Of a DNA stretch of 64,000 nucleotides, positions 35,364 through 43,708 are shown in pieces; within the stretch, counting starts at the first letter, position 1, and each line of letters starts with the position of its first letter. Under the pieces are notes generated by a model, which worked only from the letters and a program-made list of their open reading frames with translations, was not told the DNA's origin and ran no database searches. A program made the translations under genes and the position numbers. Source of the stretch: an uncultured Succiniclasticum sp. (GTDB taxonomy: Bacteria > Bacillota > Negativicutes > Acidaminococcales > Acidaminococcaceae); the NCBI GenBank assembly GCA_900544275.1, contig UQUU01000005.1:1-64000 (forward strand). The letters run 5' to 3'.

Positions 35364-36828
35364 GATCAATCTGAAAACGTTATTTGGCGATGACGCACGG
35401 ACCAAGTTCCGGCGCTTCTTTGCTATTATGCTGCCCATTTTAATTACGCAATCGGCCATTATGGGCATGAATTTTGTAGATACGGTGATGAGCGGCCGCG
35501 CCGGAGCAGAACAACTGGCCGGCACTTCGATCGGCGGCAACCTCTGGATGCCGATCTTTACCACAATAAATGGGATCCTGGTTGCAGCGACTCCTTTAAC
35601 AGCCCACCTATCCGGCGCAGGCAAACGCAGTGAGATCGGTCGGGTGATTCGCTACGGCCTGTTGCTGGCAGTCGTCTTTTCCCTGTTGTGTTTCGCCGCT
35701 GCATTTTTTCTCTTGCGGCCGATTTTGGGAGGCCTGGGTCTGGAACCTGTCGTGGCCCACATAGCCACATATTACCTGGCCGGCATTGGGATCGGTGTGA
35801 TCCCATTTTTTATGGGGACAGTGCTGCGCTCTTTAGTGGATACGCTGGGCGGGACACGTCTTACGATGCAGGTTTATCTTGCGGCCCTGCCGATCAACGC
35901 CTTTTTAAATTATGTCCTGATTTTCGGTAAATTGGGGCTGCCGGCGCTGGGGGGCATTGGGGCGGGCATTGGCACCGGTCTGACCTGCTGGCTGATTTTC
36001 GGCATGTTTTATTTTATTGTAACGCATACCAGGGCCTATCGTGATATTCAGATCCTGCCGGACAGCGCCGCCGGACAAAGTCCGGACCGACAAGCGGCAG
36101 ACTGTGGGGCATCTGGAAGGACCCCAATGCATCCCGCGACAACCGGACCGGGAAAAGGGTCTCTTGATTGGGAGATGGTAAAAGAATACCTGCGTATTGG
36201 TGTTCCTATCGGCCTGGCAATCTTTATGGAAACCAGTATTTTCGGTGTGGTGGCTTTTCTTGTGGCCAAATTTGGGACGGCGGCTATTGCGGCCAGCCAG
36301 GCGGCCATGAGCTTCTCCAGCCTGGTGTATATGCTGCCCTTGAGTGTTTCGATGAGCATGACGATCATTATCGGTACCGAAGCGGGCAGAAAAGCCTGGC
36401 TTACGGCGGAGCAGTATGAAAATGTGGGACTGGCCTTTAACTGGATCTGTGCCCTGATTTTGCCCGGTCTGTGTTTTTTGCTCCGCTATCCGATTGCCCG
36501 TATGTACATAACAGACCCGGAAATTGTGCTGATTTGCGTGCAGTTTATTGTGTACAGCTGCATTTTTATGATGGGGGATGCGGTGGCTGCGCCGATCCAG
36601 GGAATACTGCGAGGCTACAAGGACGTAAAGGCGCCGTTTTATTCCGCTTTAGTGGCCTATTGGGGAATCTGTGCGCCGGTAGGGTTATTTTTTGATTATG
36701 TGCTGCAGCATGGGCCGTATTCTTACTGGCAAAGCCTGGACTTCGGCCTTTTCACCTCGGCCGTTATCCTGTTCTTTCGCTTATTATATATAAGAAAGAA
36801 GCTGCGCCGCGACAATGCCCTGCTGTAA
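35353..36828 (+). CDS. MATE-family efflux transporter
   Basis: 491 aa with about 12 hydrophobic segments in two halves, the DinF/NorM-like architecture. NFVDTVMSGR in TM1-2 and the matching second half beginning near residue 275 (EYLRIGVPIGLAIFMET) are typical. A hydrophilic loop of about 40 residues (about 235-275, rich in Gly, Ala, Pro, Ser) joins the halves on the cytoplasmic side and is longer than usual. The substrate (drug or metabolite) is unknown. It overlaps rsmA by 11 nt. Confidence 0.92.
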   Translation: MKNKINLKTLFGDDARTKFRRFFAIMLPILITQSAIMGMNFVDTVMSGRAGAEQLAGTSIGGNLWMPIFTTINGILVAATPLTAHLSGAGKRSEIGRVIRYGLLLAVVFSLLCFAAAFFLLRPILGGLGLEPVVAHIATYYLAGIGIGVIPFFMGTVLRSLVDTLGGTRLTMQVYLAALPINAFLNYVLIFGKLGLPALGGIGAGIGTGLTCWLIFGMFYFIVTHTRAYRDIQILPDSAAGQSPDRQAADCGASGRTPMHPATTGPGKGSLDWEMVKEYLRIGVPIGLAIFMETSIFGVVAFLVAKFGTAAIAASQAAMSFSSLVYMLPLSVSMSMTIIIGTEAGRKAWLTAEQYENVGLAFNWICALILPGLCFLLRYPIARMYITDPEIVLICVQFIVYSCIFMMGDAVAAPIQGILRGYKDVKAPFYSALVAYWGICAPVGLFFDYVLQHGPYSYWQSLDFGLFTSAVILFFRLLYIRKKLRRDNALL

Positions 36829-36996
36829 TTTCGCAGCGCAAAAAATTCTTCGGCTTGCTTTTGGCAGCGATAAAGCAGTACGGAATTACAGGCGTTTGGG
36901 TGTGAGGCGGCGTTCCTGCTTCCGGCTGATGGTAATTGTGATTAAAGATACATTTGATCAGAATCAGGCTATTGCTTTATCAGAAACGCTTTTTTG

Positions 36997-37005
36997 TGTT
37001 AAAAT
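36997..37005 (+). promoter_or_regulatory. Extended -10 promoter of the 124-aa hypothetical gene
   Basis: TG-T-TAAAAT, 31 bp before the start codon. No -35 at standard spacing. Confidence 0.45.
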
Positions 37006-37035
37006 AAAACAAATATAGAATGTGGGAGGATTGCT

Positions 37036-37410
37036 ATGATCGACGGGAAAAAGCTGGATTATGAATTTAAAAAATATATGGATATGTATAAAGCAGATCC
37101 GGAATTAGGCAAGCTGATGCTGAAACTTTCTTATCAGGAGTTATTTAACGATAAATTCATGCAGGAAAACAGTAAATTCAAATCTATGGATGACATGTTA
37201 TTTCGCAGTGATTTCGGGCTGACCAATCCTATGGAAATAGAGAATGTGAATCAGAACAAATGGAACGCGTTTATTGCGAAGCATACGGAGTGCGCGAACT
37301 GGCATCAGTTTGGCAAATTGGCTATGATAGACTGGATGAAGACAGTTCTTTCTCTTTTAAAGCAGGTAAAAGAAAAACAGGATAAAGAAAAACAAAACAA
37401 AGAAAAATAA
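37036..37410 (+). CDS. Small hypothetical protein
   Basis: 124 aa, no recognised family. GTGGGAGGATTGCT precedes the ATG. It is soluble and predicted helical, and ends in a highly charged tail of K, E, Q, D and N repeats (last about 17 residues). A short Trp-containing segment (NWHQF) is near residue 94. It stands alone between the MATE gene and the Rrf2 regulator; a terminator lies about 90 nt downstream. Confidence 0.75.
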   Translation: MIDGKKLDYEFKKYMDMYKADPELGKLMLKLSYQELFNDKFMQENSKFKSMDDMLFRSDFGLTNPMEIENVNQNKWNAFIAKHTECANWHQFGKLAMIDWMKTVLSLLKQVKEKQDKEKQNKEK

Positions 37411-37497
37411 AAATGCTGCGACTGTGCAAAGTAAAAACTCAGTTGACAAATCGTGCATCTTTAAATGCACGTGTAGCTTTAAACACATATAGCAACG

Positions 37498-37534
37498 GCT
37501 CCTTTGACCGCCTCTCCGGTGAAGGGAGCTTTTT
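37498..37534 (+). terminator. Terminator after the 124-aa hypothetical gene
   Basis: GCTCCTTT pairs with AAGGGAGC around a 16-nt loop, then TTTTT. A second hairpin (GTGCAT / AATGCAC, 37453-37470) lies just upstream. Confidence 0.8.
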
Positions 37535-37620
37535 CTATGCAGGGACGGCAGACGTTTTAACGTTGAAATGACATAACGCAGCGCTGCGTAAAAAAATAGT
37601 TAAAATTTCACAAAAAACTC

Positions 37621-37649
37621 TTGCAATATCATATTATTCATATTAGAAT
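37621..37649 (+). promoter_or_regulatory. Promoter of the Rrf2 regulator-cysK pair
   Basis: TTGCAA, 17-bp spacer, TAGAAT. The AT-rich sequence around it would be the place for autoregulation, but I cannot assign an operator. Confidence 0.7.
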
Positions 37650-37679
37650 ACTGGTATATAAAGAAAGGATGTGACCCTG

Positions 37680-38120
37680 ATGCGAATTTCTACAAAGGGG
37701 CGTTATGCAACCCGATTGATGCTGGACCTTGCGTTGCATTATAATTGTGGCTTTATTCCGTTGAAAGCGATTTCCCAGCGGCAGAATATTTCAGATAAGT
37801 ACCTGGAGCAGATCATCACCCAATTGAGCCGCGCAGGCTATGTACGCAGCGCCAGAGGAGCGCAGGGCGGGTATCAGCTGATCCGCAGGCCTGAAGAATA
37901 TACTATAGGGGAAATTCTCCGCACCACGGAAGGGAGCCTTGCGCCCGTAGCCTGTATGGACAGCGAAGGAGGCATCTGTTGTCCGATGCGGGAAAGTTGT
38001 GTAACGCAGGAGGTCTGGGCTCAGATAGAACAGGCGATAAATCGTGTGGTAGATCATATCACATTGGCAGATCTTGTAAAACGTCATAATGAGAAAAATG
38101 GCGGAAATTATATTATTTAA
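37680..38120 (+). CDS. Rrf2-family transcriptional regulator (IscR/CymR type)
   Basis: 146 aa. An N-terminal winged helix (RISTKGRYATRLMLDLA, then the recognition helix near residues 40-55) leads to a dimerisation helix. Four cysteines (C at about 92, CC near 100, C near 107) occupy the Fe-S ligand region of IscR-type members. It sits 33 nt ahead of cysK, the context of CymR, the cysteine regulator of Bacillota; CymR usually lacks the Cys cluster, so an Fe-S-sensing variant is possible. AAAGGA at 37664-37669 is spaced for ATG 37680, not for the GTG at 37671. Confidence 0.88.
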   Translation: MRISTKGRYATRLMLDLALHYNCGFIPLKAISQRQNISDKYLEQIITQLSRAGYVRSARGAQGGYQLIRRPEEYTIGEILRTTEGSLAPVACMDSEGGICCPMRESCVTQEVWAQIEQAINRVVDHITLADLVKRHNEKNGGNYII

Positions 38121-38153
38121 ATTAAATAAGTCAGGGAAAAGGAGACAATAAAA

Positions 38154-39086
38154 TTGAGAAAGATTGCAGGCAGTTTGACAGAATTAATTGGCAACACTCC
38201 TTTACTGGAAACAAAAAATTACAATAAAAAATTTGCGCAGGGCGCTTCTATTTTGGCGAAATTGGAGTATTTCAATCCGGCCGGCAGCACGAAAGACAGG
38301 ATTGCTCTGGCGATGGTGCTGGACGCAGAGAAGAAGGGCCTCTTGCAGCCCGGCGGCACGCTGATCGAACCCACCAGCGGCAATACCGGCATTGGCTTGG
38401 CCTCGGTGGCTGCGGCGCGTGGTTACAAATTGATCCTGACTATGCCGGAAACCATGTCGCTGGAACGGCGCAATCTGGCAAAAGCTTATGGGGCGGAACT
38501 GGTGCTGACTCCCGGTTCGGAAGGCATGATCGGCGCAGTGAATAAAGCCAAAGAACTGCAGAAAAACATCCCCGGCGCCTGGATCCCCGGTCAGTTTGAA
38601 AATCCCGCAAACCCCGCCGTGCATGAAGCGACCACCGGCCCTGAAATCTGGCAGGCGACGGAAGGCAAGGTAGATATTTTTGTGGCCGGTGTAGGTACCG
38701 GCGGTACGGTTTCCGGCGTGGGGGCGTATTTAAAAAAACAAAATCCGAAGGTAAAGGTCGTCGCCGTGGAACCCTCCGATTCTCCGCTGCTGTCTACAGG
38801 GAAGGCGGGTCCTCATAAAATTCAGGGCATCGGCGCCAATTTCGTACCCCAAAATTTTAAGCGGGACGTAATTGATGAAATTCTGACTATCAAGTCGGAG
38901 GATGCCTTTGCCACGGCACAAAATCTGGCACAGGCGGAAGGTCTTTTGGTAGGGATCTCTTCCGGTGCGGCACAATATGCGGCGACGCTTTTGGCGGCTC
39001 GCCCGGAAAATAAAGGCAAAGTTATTGTTGCGTTACTGCCGGATACGGGCGAACGGTATTTATCCACCCCCGGTTTTGTTAAGTAA
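38154..39086 (+). CDS. cysK: Cysteine synthase A
   Basis: Makes cysteine from O-acetylserine and sulfide. 310 aa. PLP lysine in NPAGSTKDRIA (about residue 46), the SGNTGIGLAS substrate loop and the GVGTGGTVSGVG phosphate-binding loop are all present. TTG start with AAAGGAGA at the right distance. Probably co-transcribed with, and controlled by, the Rrf2 regulator upstream. Confidence 0.95.
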   Translation: MRKIAGSLTELIGNTPLLETKNYNKKFAQGASILAKLEYFNPAGSTKDRIALAMVLDAEKKGLLQPGGTLIEPTSGNTGIGLASVAAARGYKLILTMPETMSLERRNLAKAYGAELVLTPGSEGMIGAVNKAKELQKNIPGAWIPGQFENPANPAVHEATTGPEIWQATEGKVDIFVAGVGTGGTVSGVGAYLKKQNPKVKVVAVEPSDSPLLSTGKAGPHKIQGIGANFVPQNFKRDVIDEILTIKSEDAFATAQNLAQAEGLLVGISSGAAQYAATLLAARPENKGKVIVALLPDTGERYLSTPGFVK

Positions 39087-39230
39087 CAGAGGGGGTTTGA
39101 TGTAGGATATACAGTGTCTTATGATTTTATGTTATAATTTAATGCAACAGAGAATCAATCAGGCAAGTTTAATTATTCGTCGGTGTTTTCGCAAGAGGAC
39201 ACTGATGCGGCAGAGAAAGAAGGCGTTGCA

Positions 39231-39812
39231 ATGCTTACTCGTGAAGAAGCCTGGAAATTATTAACGGAATATAATAAAGATCCGTTTCACCTGCGGCATG
39301 CCCTGACTGTAGAAGGAGCGATGCGTTACTATGCGGAGATATTGGGCTATGGCGAAGCAAAAGATTTCTGGGGACTGGTAGGTTTGCTCCACGACCTGGA
39401 TTTTGAGCAGTTCCCCGATCAGCATTGTATCAAGGTACAGGAAATTATGACGCAGCGGGGAGTCGACCCCCGTCTTATCCGGGCAGTGGCCAGCCATGGA
39501 TACTAAATCACCGTGGATATAAAACCGGAACATGAAATGGAAAAAGTGCTGTTCGCCTGTGACGAACTGACCGGGCTGATTGGCGCGTGCGCCTTGGTGC
39601 GTCCGTCCAAAAGTGTGCAGGACATGGAATTGAAATCGGTGAAAAAGAAGTTTAAAGCCTTGAATTTTGCCGCAGGCTGTTCCCGGGAAGTAATTCAAAA
39701 GGGTGCAGATATGTTGGGATGGACCCTGGATGAGCTGATCCTTAAAACAATAGAGGCGATGAAAGTAGACGAAGTAAAAATCAATCAGACCTGTGCTGCC
39801 TGGGAAGCTTGA
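39231..39812 (+). pseudogene. HD-domain (HDIG) hydrolase gene interrupted by an in-frame stop
   Basis: Residues 1-91 (MLTREEAWKLL.., HALTVEG, LLHDLDFEQ, ASHGY) carry the HD motif. A TAA at 39504-39506 then breaks the frame. The same frame continues without shift (ITVDIKPEHEMEKVLFACDE..LTGLIGA) to 39812, which is the normal C-terminal half of this small HD family. The stop therefore replaces a single codon. A GTG at 39513 could restart translation. It is a nonsense pseudogene, a sequencing error, or a split protein. The C-terminus overlaps the region just before mnmA. Confidence 0.8.
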
Positions 39813-39891
39813 CCGGGCGGGCGACAGGCAGGTATTTAAGACAGCGACAGGCGCGCGGTTTACGCATTCGGAGATGGAAAACAGGAAGCAT

Positions 39892-40965
39892 ATGAAGGGA
39901 AAAGTTTTGGCCGCCATGAGCGGCGGCGTAGATAGCAGCACGGCAGCTATGCTCTTGCACGAAGCCGGTTATGAGGTGATCGGCGTTACACTTAAAATGT
40001 TTGATCAGGAAGAGATCGGCCTGGGGGAAGAAAGCCGCCGGCGTAATCTCGCCGATATAGAAGATGCCCGTATGGTAGCGCATAAACTGGGCTTTTCACA
40101 CTATGTTTTTAATTTTTGTGATTTTTTCCGCAAGTCGGTCCTCGATCATTTCATCAGTGAATATGAAAATGGACGTACCCCCAATCCTTGCGTAGACTGC
40201 AATAAAAATGTAAAGCTGGGAGCGCTTTTTCCCAAAGCGGCGGAATTAGGCTGTGATTATATCGCCACGGGCCATTACGCTAATGTAAAATTTGACGAAG
40301 CGTCGGGACGTTGGCAGTTGCTGCGGGGGGATGACCGGCGTAAGGATCAGAGTTATATGTTATACACTTTGTCGCAGCAGCAGCTGGCGCATATTCTTTT
40401 TCCTTTGGGACATTTGAATAAGCCGGAGATTCGGGAAAAAGCCGCCGGGGAGGGGCTGAGCAATGCACAAAAACCGGACAGCCAGGACATCTGTTTTGTC
40501 CCGGACGGAGATTATGCGGCGGTGATCCGCAACGTAACGCAGCGGGAGCCGCAACCGGGAAAATTTGTGCATCTGGACGGCACAGTGCTGGGAACCCATA
40601 AGGGGCAGCTCCATTACACCATTGGACAGAGGAGGGGACTGGGCATTGCCTATGCGTATCCCCTTTATGTCATAAAAAAAGATATTGCCAAAAATATCGT
40701 GTATGTGGGACCGGAAGAGGCGTTGTTTTCCGATACGCTGACGGCGGAGAACTGTAATCTGATCGCCTGGGAAAAACTGGAAGGACCGGTGCGGGTCACG
40801 GCCAAACCGAGATATCGCGCTCAGGATGTTCCGGCAACGATCTCTCCTTTGCCGGACGGCACGATCCGGGTGAAGTTTGATGAACCGCAGCGGGCTCTTA
40901 CGCCCGGGCAGGCGGTGGTCTTCTATCAGGGTGATGTAGTAGCAGGGGGCGGCACGATCCGCTGA
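39892..40965 (+). CDS. mnmA: tRNA-specific 2-thiouridylase MnmA
   Basis: Inserts sulfur at U34 of tRNA-Lys, Glu and Gln. 358 aa. PP-loop AAMSGGVDSSTAAML at the N-terminus, catalytic Cys100 (NPCVDCN) and Cys201 (DICFVPDGDY), and KDQSYML in between. An earlier ATG at 39874 has no spaced ribosome binding site; AGGA before 39892 does. Sulfur would come from a cysteine desulfurase not in this window. Confidence 0.94.
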   Translation: MKGKVLAAMSGGVDSSTAAMLLHEAGYEVIGVTLKMFDQEEIGLGEESRRRNLADIEDARMVAHKLGFSHYVFNFCDFFRKSVLDHFISEYENGRTPNPCVDCNKNVKLGALFPKAAELGCDYIATGHYANVKFDEASGRWQLLRGDDRRKDQSYMLYTLSQQQLAHILFPLGHLNKPEIREKAAGEGLSNAQKPDSQDICFVPDGDYAAVIRNVTQREPQPGKFVHLDGTVLGTHKGQLHYTIGQRRGLGIAYAYPLYVIKKDIAKNIVYVGPEEALFSDTLTAENCNLIAWEKLEGPVRVTAKPRYRAQDVPATISPLPDGTIRVKFDEPQRALTPGQAVVFYQGDVVAGGGTIR

Positions 40966-41024
40966 GGCGACGCGTTTTTCTCTGCGCCAAGCGGGTGACC
41001 AAAGCGAAGGCGAGGGGTGGGACT

Positions 41025-42116
41025 ATGAAAGTAACCGGGCAATTCGGAAAAAACGCATTGCTTAATGCGGGACTGTTCGTTGGGTTAACGGTTAGCCTGC
41101 TGTTTTGCCGGGCATTGCCTGTGGGAGCAGCCGGAGAAAATTCTTCATATAAAGCCCCGGCAGGGACCGGCCTGATTGGGCCCTACCCGTTAAGGGCAGG
41201 CAAGAATACAATCCATATTCGGGTAGTAGGCCCCAAGGCCGCGCCAAAGCAAGAAACCGCGGTAAGCGGCGTAAGGGTTCCCAGTTATACAGAGGAGCAG
41301 ATACGGGAACGGATGCAGAAAAAATACGGGGTAAAGTCTGTCCTTTATCGTACGGCTTCAGGACTCGAAGCGGATGAAGGATACATTCCGGGAGGGTTGG
41401 ATGTAAAAATTCCCACGTACTTTTTTCCTGCCGACAGTATAAAAAGTTTTACCGAAAGATTTCAGGTCAACTCGGATGGAACGCTGTCAGAAATAAAAGC
41501 GCAAAAGCAAACGTCGACCGCTGTAAATGAGCCGTCCGGAAAAATGGCTGAACCATCCAATGTGCTGCGGACAGCAATGCCTGCGGAAAGTTCGGCGCCT
41601 GTAAAGGAGCCGCCAAAATATAAGGATATTACGATTCAGGTACGTGTCCATTCAGCTTCGCCTTTTCGTTTACCAAGGGCCGGCGATTTTTTTTGGTTTG
41701 CCAATGACAAAGGACGGTACATTGTACCGTTGCTCAGAGCCTTGCCGCAGGATCCTTTAAAAGGATTCCCGGCACAGGGCCCGATGCTTATCCGCAATCG
41801 TTCCGCACACGAAATACTGGCGGTGACGGTAGACGATCCTGCGGATGTTTATTACTATAAAAATACAGACACGCTGCCTGTTTTTGGCAAGACCGTCCCT
41901 ATCTATACGGAAACCAGAAAAACCGCTTCCGGCAGGGAGGCTAACATTCAGTATATTCGTTATTTTAGAGAGGGTGTCTATTGTCTGGTTGTGCGCGGAG
42001 ATATTACCGATGGGGAGCGCAGCTACGGCGTGGCGGCGGTATTTCCGGAAAGCGAGCAGTATGAATATCTCCCGCAGGTCCTGTATGTAATTGAAAATAT
42101 AAAAGGACAAAAATAA
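41025..42116 (+). CDS. Secreted or membrane-anchored protein of unknown function
   Basis: 363 aa. A signal peptide-like N-terminus (positive residues, a hydrophobic stretch near residues 14-32, then PVGAAG). The remainder has no recognised domain. It has a Pro/Ser/Lys-rich low-complexity middle (about residues 155-200) and a beta-rich C-terminal half (about 210-363). GAGGGGTGGGA precedes the ATG. It stands alone between mnmA and a strong terminator. Beta structure and export suggest a surface or envelope role, which is inference only. Confidence 0.75.
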   Translation: MKVTGQFGKNALLNAGLFVGLTVSLLFCRALPVGAAGENSSYKAPAGTGLIGPYPLRAGKNTIHIRVVGPKAAPKQETAVSGVRVPSYTEEQIRERMQKKYGVKSVLYRTASGLEADEGYIPGGLDVKIPTYFFPADSIKSFTERFQVNSDGTLSEIKAQKQTSTAVNEPSGKMAEPSNVLRTAMPAESSAPVKEPPKYKDITIQVRVHSASPFRLPRAGDFFWFANDKGRYIVPLLRALPQDPLKGFPAQGPMLIRNRSAHEILAVTVDDPADVYYYKNTDTLPVFGKTVPIYTETRKTASGREANIQYIRYFREGVYCLVVRGDITDGERSYGVAAVFPESEQYEYLPQVLYVIENIKGQK

Positions 42117-42212
42117 AACCCGTTACAGTGTCTCTGCAGGTGTGATCTTGCCGGCGGAGACAGAAGCGTAACTGCTGCAAAACAGGGGCGGCAAGGCCCT
42201 GGATGATTAGAG

Positions 42213-42253
42213 TAAAAGACGGTATCCGATCAGATTCGGATACCGTCTTTTAC
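42213..42253. terminator. Bidirectional terminator
   Basis: AAAAGACGGTATCCGA pairs with TCGGATACCGTCTTTT around a short loop, flanked by A and T runs, so it serves both the secreted protein gene and the convergent nicotinamidase gene. Confidence 0.9.
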
Positions 42254-42336
42254 TATGAGTCTGTGTTGTCTACTTTTCGCTTGAGTCTGGCAGAAGAAAG
42301 ATTTTTAATAAACGGATCCGGGCAAGTCGAGGCGCG

Positions 42337-42990
42337 TTAAGCCAAAGTAGCCAGTTCAGCTGCATTTTCTGCCAGATATACGCCGGCCAGCTGCATTTTT
42401 TCCAACGCTGCTCTTGTAGTTTCCGGCGCAATTCCCCGGCAGGCCGCCTTATTCAGGACTACCGTGAAGCCGGCTTCTCGCAACTGCAGGACGGTGTTCA
42501 GCACACAGTAGTCGGTCGCCAGCCCGCCGCAGATCACGGTGGTGATGCCGTGCTGCCGCAAAAATTCAATGGCGCCGGTACTGAATTTATTGCCCAGGTC
42601 ATGGTAACAGGCTCCGTACGGATGCTTGTCCGGCTCAATTCCTTTTAAACTCTGGAAAGCATAGGCTTGCGGATCCAGACCGTCGATAAAATCAAAGCCC
42701 GGCGTTCCCACGATAGCATGAGCCGTCCAGTACAGGTCCAGATCGGCATGGCCGGACAAGGGTGTCAGAGAGGGGTGCTCCGGAGAGGCCAGCCATAAGG
42801 CGCAGGCCGGGTGGGCATCGCGGGACGCCAGACGCAGACAGGCTAATTCGGCCTGGGCGTTCAGTTCCGGCACAATTTCGTCCCCCCCTGCTACGGGCAA
42901 TTCGTTCGGACAAAGGGGCGTAAAGGTTTTTTGTGCGTCGATATCAAAAGAGGCAATGAATTTTTTTGCCGGTAAACGGAATTGAAACAT
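42337..42990 (-). CDS. pncA: Nicotinamidase / isochorismatase-family amidase
   Basis: 217 aa. Hydrolyses nicotinamide to nicotinate in NAD salvage. The catalytic triad positions are visible: Asp in DIDAQKTF, Lys in LKGIEPDKH, and the nucleophilic Cys in GLATDYCVLNTVL. Zinc-ligand His/Asp residues are in the HADLD and WTAH segments. AAGGAGGAGC lies 4 nt before this ATG; the frame is open 90 codons further but that part is low-complexity and hydrophobic. Other isochorismatase-like activities cannot be excluded. Confidence 0.85.
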   Translation of the reverse strand: MFQFRLPAKKFIASFDIDAQKTFTPLCPNELPVAGGDEIVPELNAQAELACLRLASRDAHPACALWLASPEHPSLTPLSGHADLDLYWTAHAIVGTPGFDFIDGLDPQAYAFQSLKGIEPDKHPYGACYHDLGNKFSTGAIEFLRQHGITTVICGGLATDYCVLNTVLQLREAGFTVVLNKAACRGIAPETTRAALEKMQLAGVYLAENAAELATLA

Positions 42991-43245
42991 GGCGCTCCTC
43001 CTTGTAAAAAAACTGAGATTATGACATAGGCTCACTGTCGGAGTGGCCGGTTGCGGTAAAGTGCTTTTGTTTCGCAGTCTGAGATTTAAAATGTTTAATA
43101 TTATTATAATGGCGAACAAAGAAAAAAGAAAGGAAAAATAAAATTTGCATTTTAACACAATATATAGTATTATAAAGAAAATGAAACACAATATATATGT
43201 ATTGTGTGAAAATAAACGAAAAGCGAACAAGTTCGCAATAAAGCC

Positions 43246-43274
43246 TTGACAAACGAACATTTAGGCTATATTAT
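43246..43274 (+). promoter_or_regulatory. Promoter of the LysM gene
   Basis: TTGACA, 17-bp spacer, TATTAT: close to the sigma-A consensus, so the gene should be strongly expressed unless repressed. Confidence 0.85.
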
Positions 43275-43282
43275 ATTAATAA

Positions 43283-43296
43283 CAAACAAACGTTCA
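43283..43296 (+). promoter_or_regulatory. LexA/DinR-like box
   Basis: CAAACAAACGTTCA matches 12 of 14 positions of the Bacillus DinR box CGAAC-RNRY-GTTYG. It sits just downstream of the promoter, where repressor would block transcription. Two outer positions differ, so the call is tentative. Confidence 0.45.
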
Positions 43297-43314
43297 AAAA
43301 AGGAGGCGGACGCT

Positions 43315-43623
43315 ATGAAAAAAATTTTACTTGCATTTGTGCTGGGAGCGATTCTTAGCGGCGGATTTACTTATATGACCGTGTCGGCTTCCCCCGAAAT
43401 ATATGAAAAACAAATCATAACGGTGCATACGGGCGATACTCTTTGGAATATTGCGGCGAATTGGAGCGGGAAAGACGAAGACGTGCGGGAAGTGATCGAT
43501 CGGATCCAACACGAAAATAAATTGACCGATACGAACCTGTATGTGGGGCAGAAGCTGGTAATACCCACTCGCAGAGGCGCTGCGGATACGGTGCACCAGG
43601 GGAATGTGGTAGCGGCCAGATAA
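43315..43623 (+). CDS. YneA-like cell-division suppressor: TM plus LysM domain
   Basis: 102 aa. An N-terminal membrane segment or signal anchor (about residues 3-24) is followed by a LysM domain (about 38-88, VHTGDTLWNIA and VGQKLVIP). Size and layout match YneA, the SOS-induced division inhibitor of Bacillus. A near-consensus promoter and a LexA-like box precede it, but the divergent neighbour is pncA, not lexA as in Bacillus. AAAGGAGGCGG precedes the ATG. It could instead be a general cell-wall LysM protein; the SOS link rests on the operator. Confidence 0.7.
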   Translation: MKKILLAFVLGAILSGGFTYMTVSASPEIYEKQIITVHTGDTLWNIAANWSGKDEDVREVIDRIQHENKLTDTNLYVGQKLVIPTRRGAADTVHQGNVVAAR

Positions 43624-43708
43624 GAGGATCCGGAAACGGGAGACTGTGTACAGGGGGTCCGGCAAAGAAAAGTCCGACCCCCGTGCAGTTTCCGCCGGTT
43701 TTACAAAT

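Larger units (their letters stand above)
42991..43314. other. Divergent intergenic region between pncA and the LysM gene
   Basis: 324 bp, very AT-rich. It holds a perfect 8-6-8 inverted repeat ACACAATA-N6-TATTGTGT (43186-43207) with another ACACAATA copy at 43155, a 6-2-6 palindrome GCGAAC-AA-GTTCGC (43223-43236), the LysM gene promoter and a LexA-like box. The - strand TATAAT at 43103-43108 may serve pncA. Confidence 0.65.

Noticed and set aside
36815..37018. 67-codon frame after the MATE gene
   Set aside because: Starts inside the MATE gene end, no ribosome binding site, no similarity; the region carries the promoter of the next gene.
37466..37471. CACGTG-like core considered as a parS site
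   Set aside because: The flanks do not match the TGTTTCACGTGAAACA consensus; it belongs to a small hairpin.
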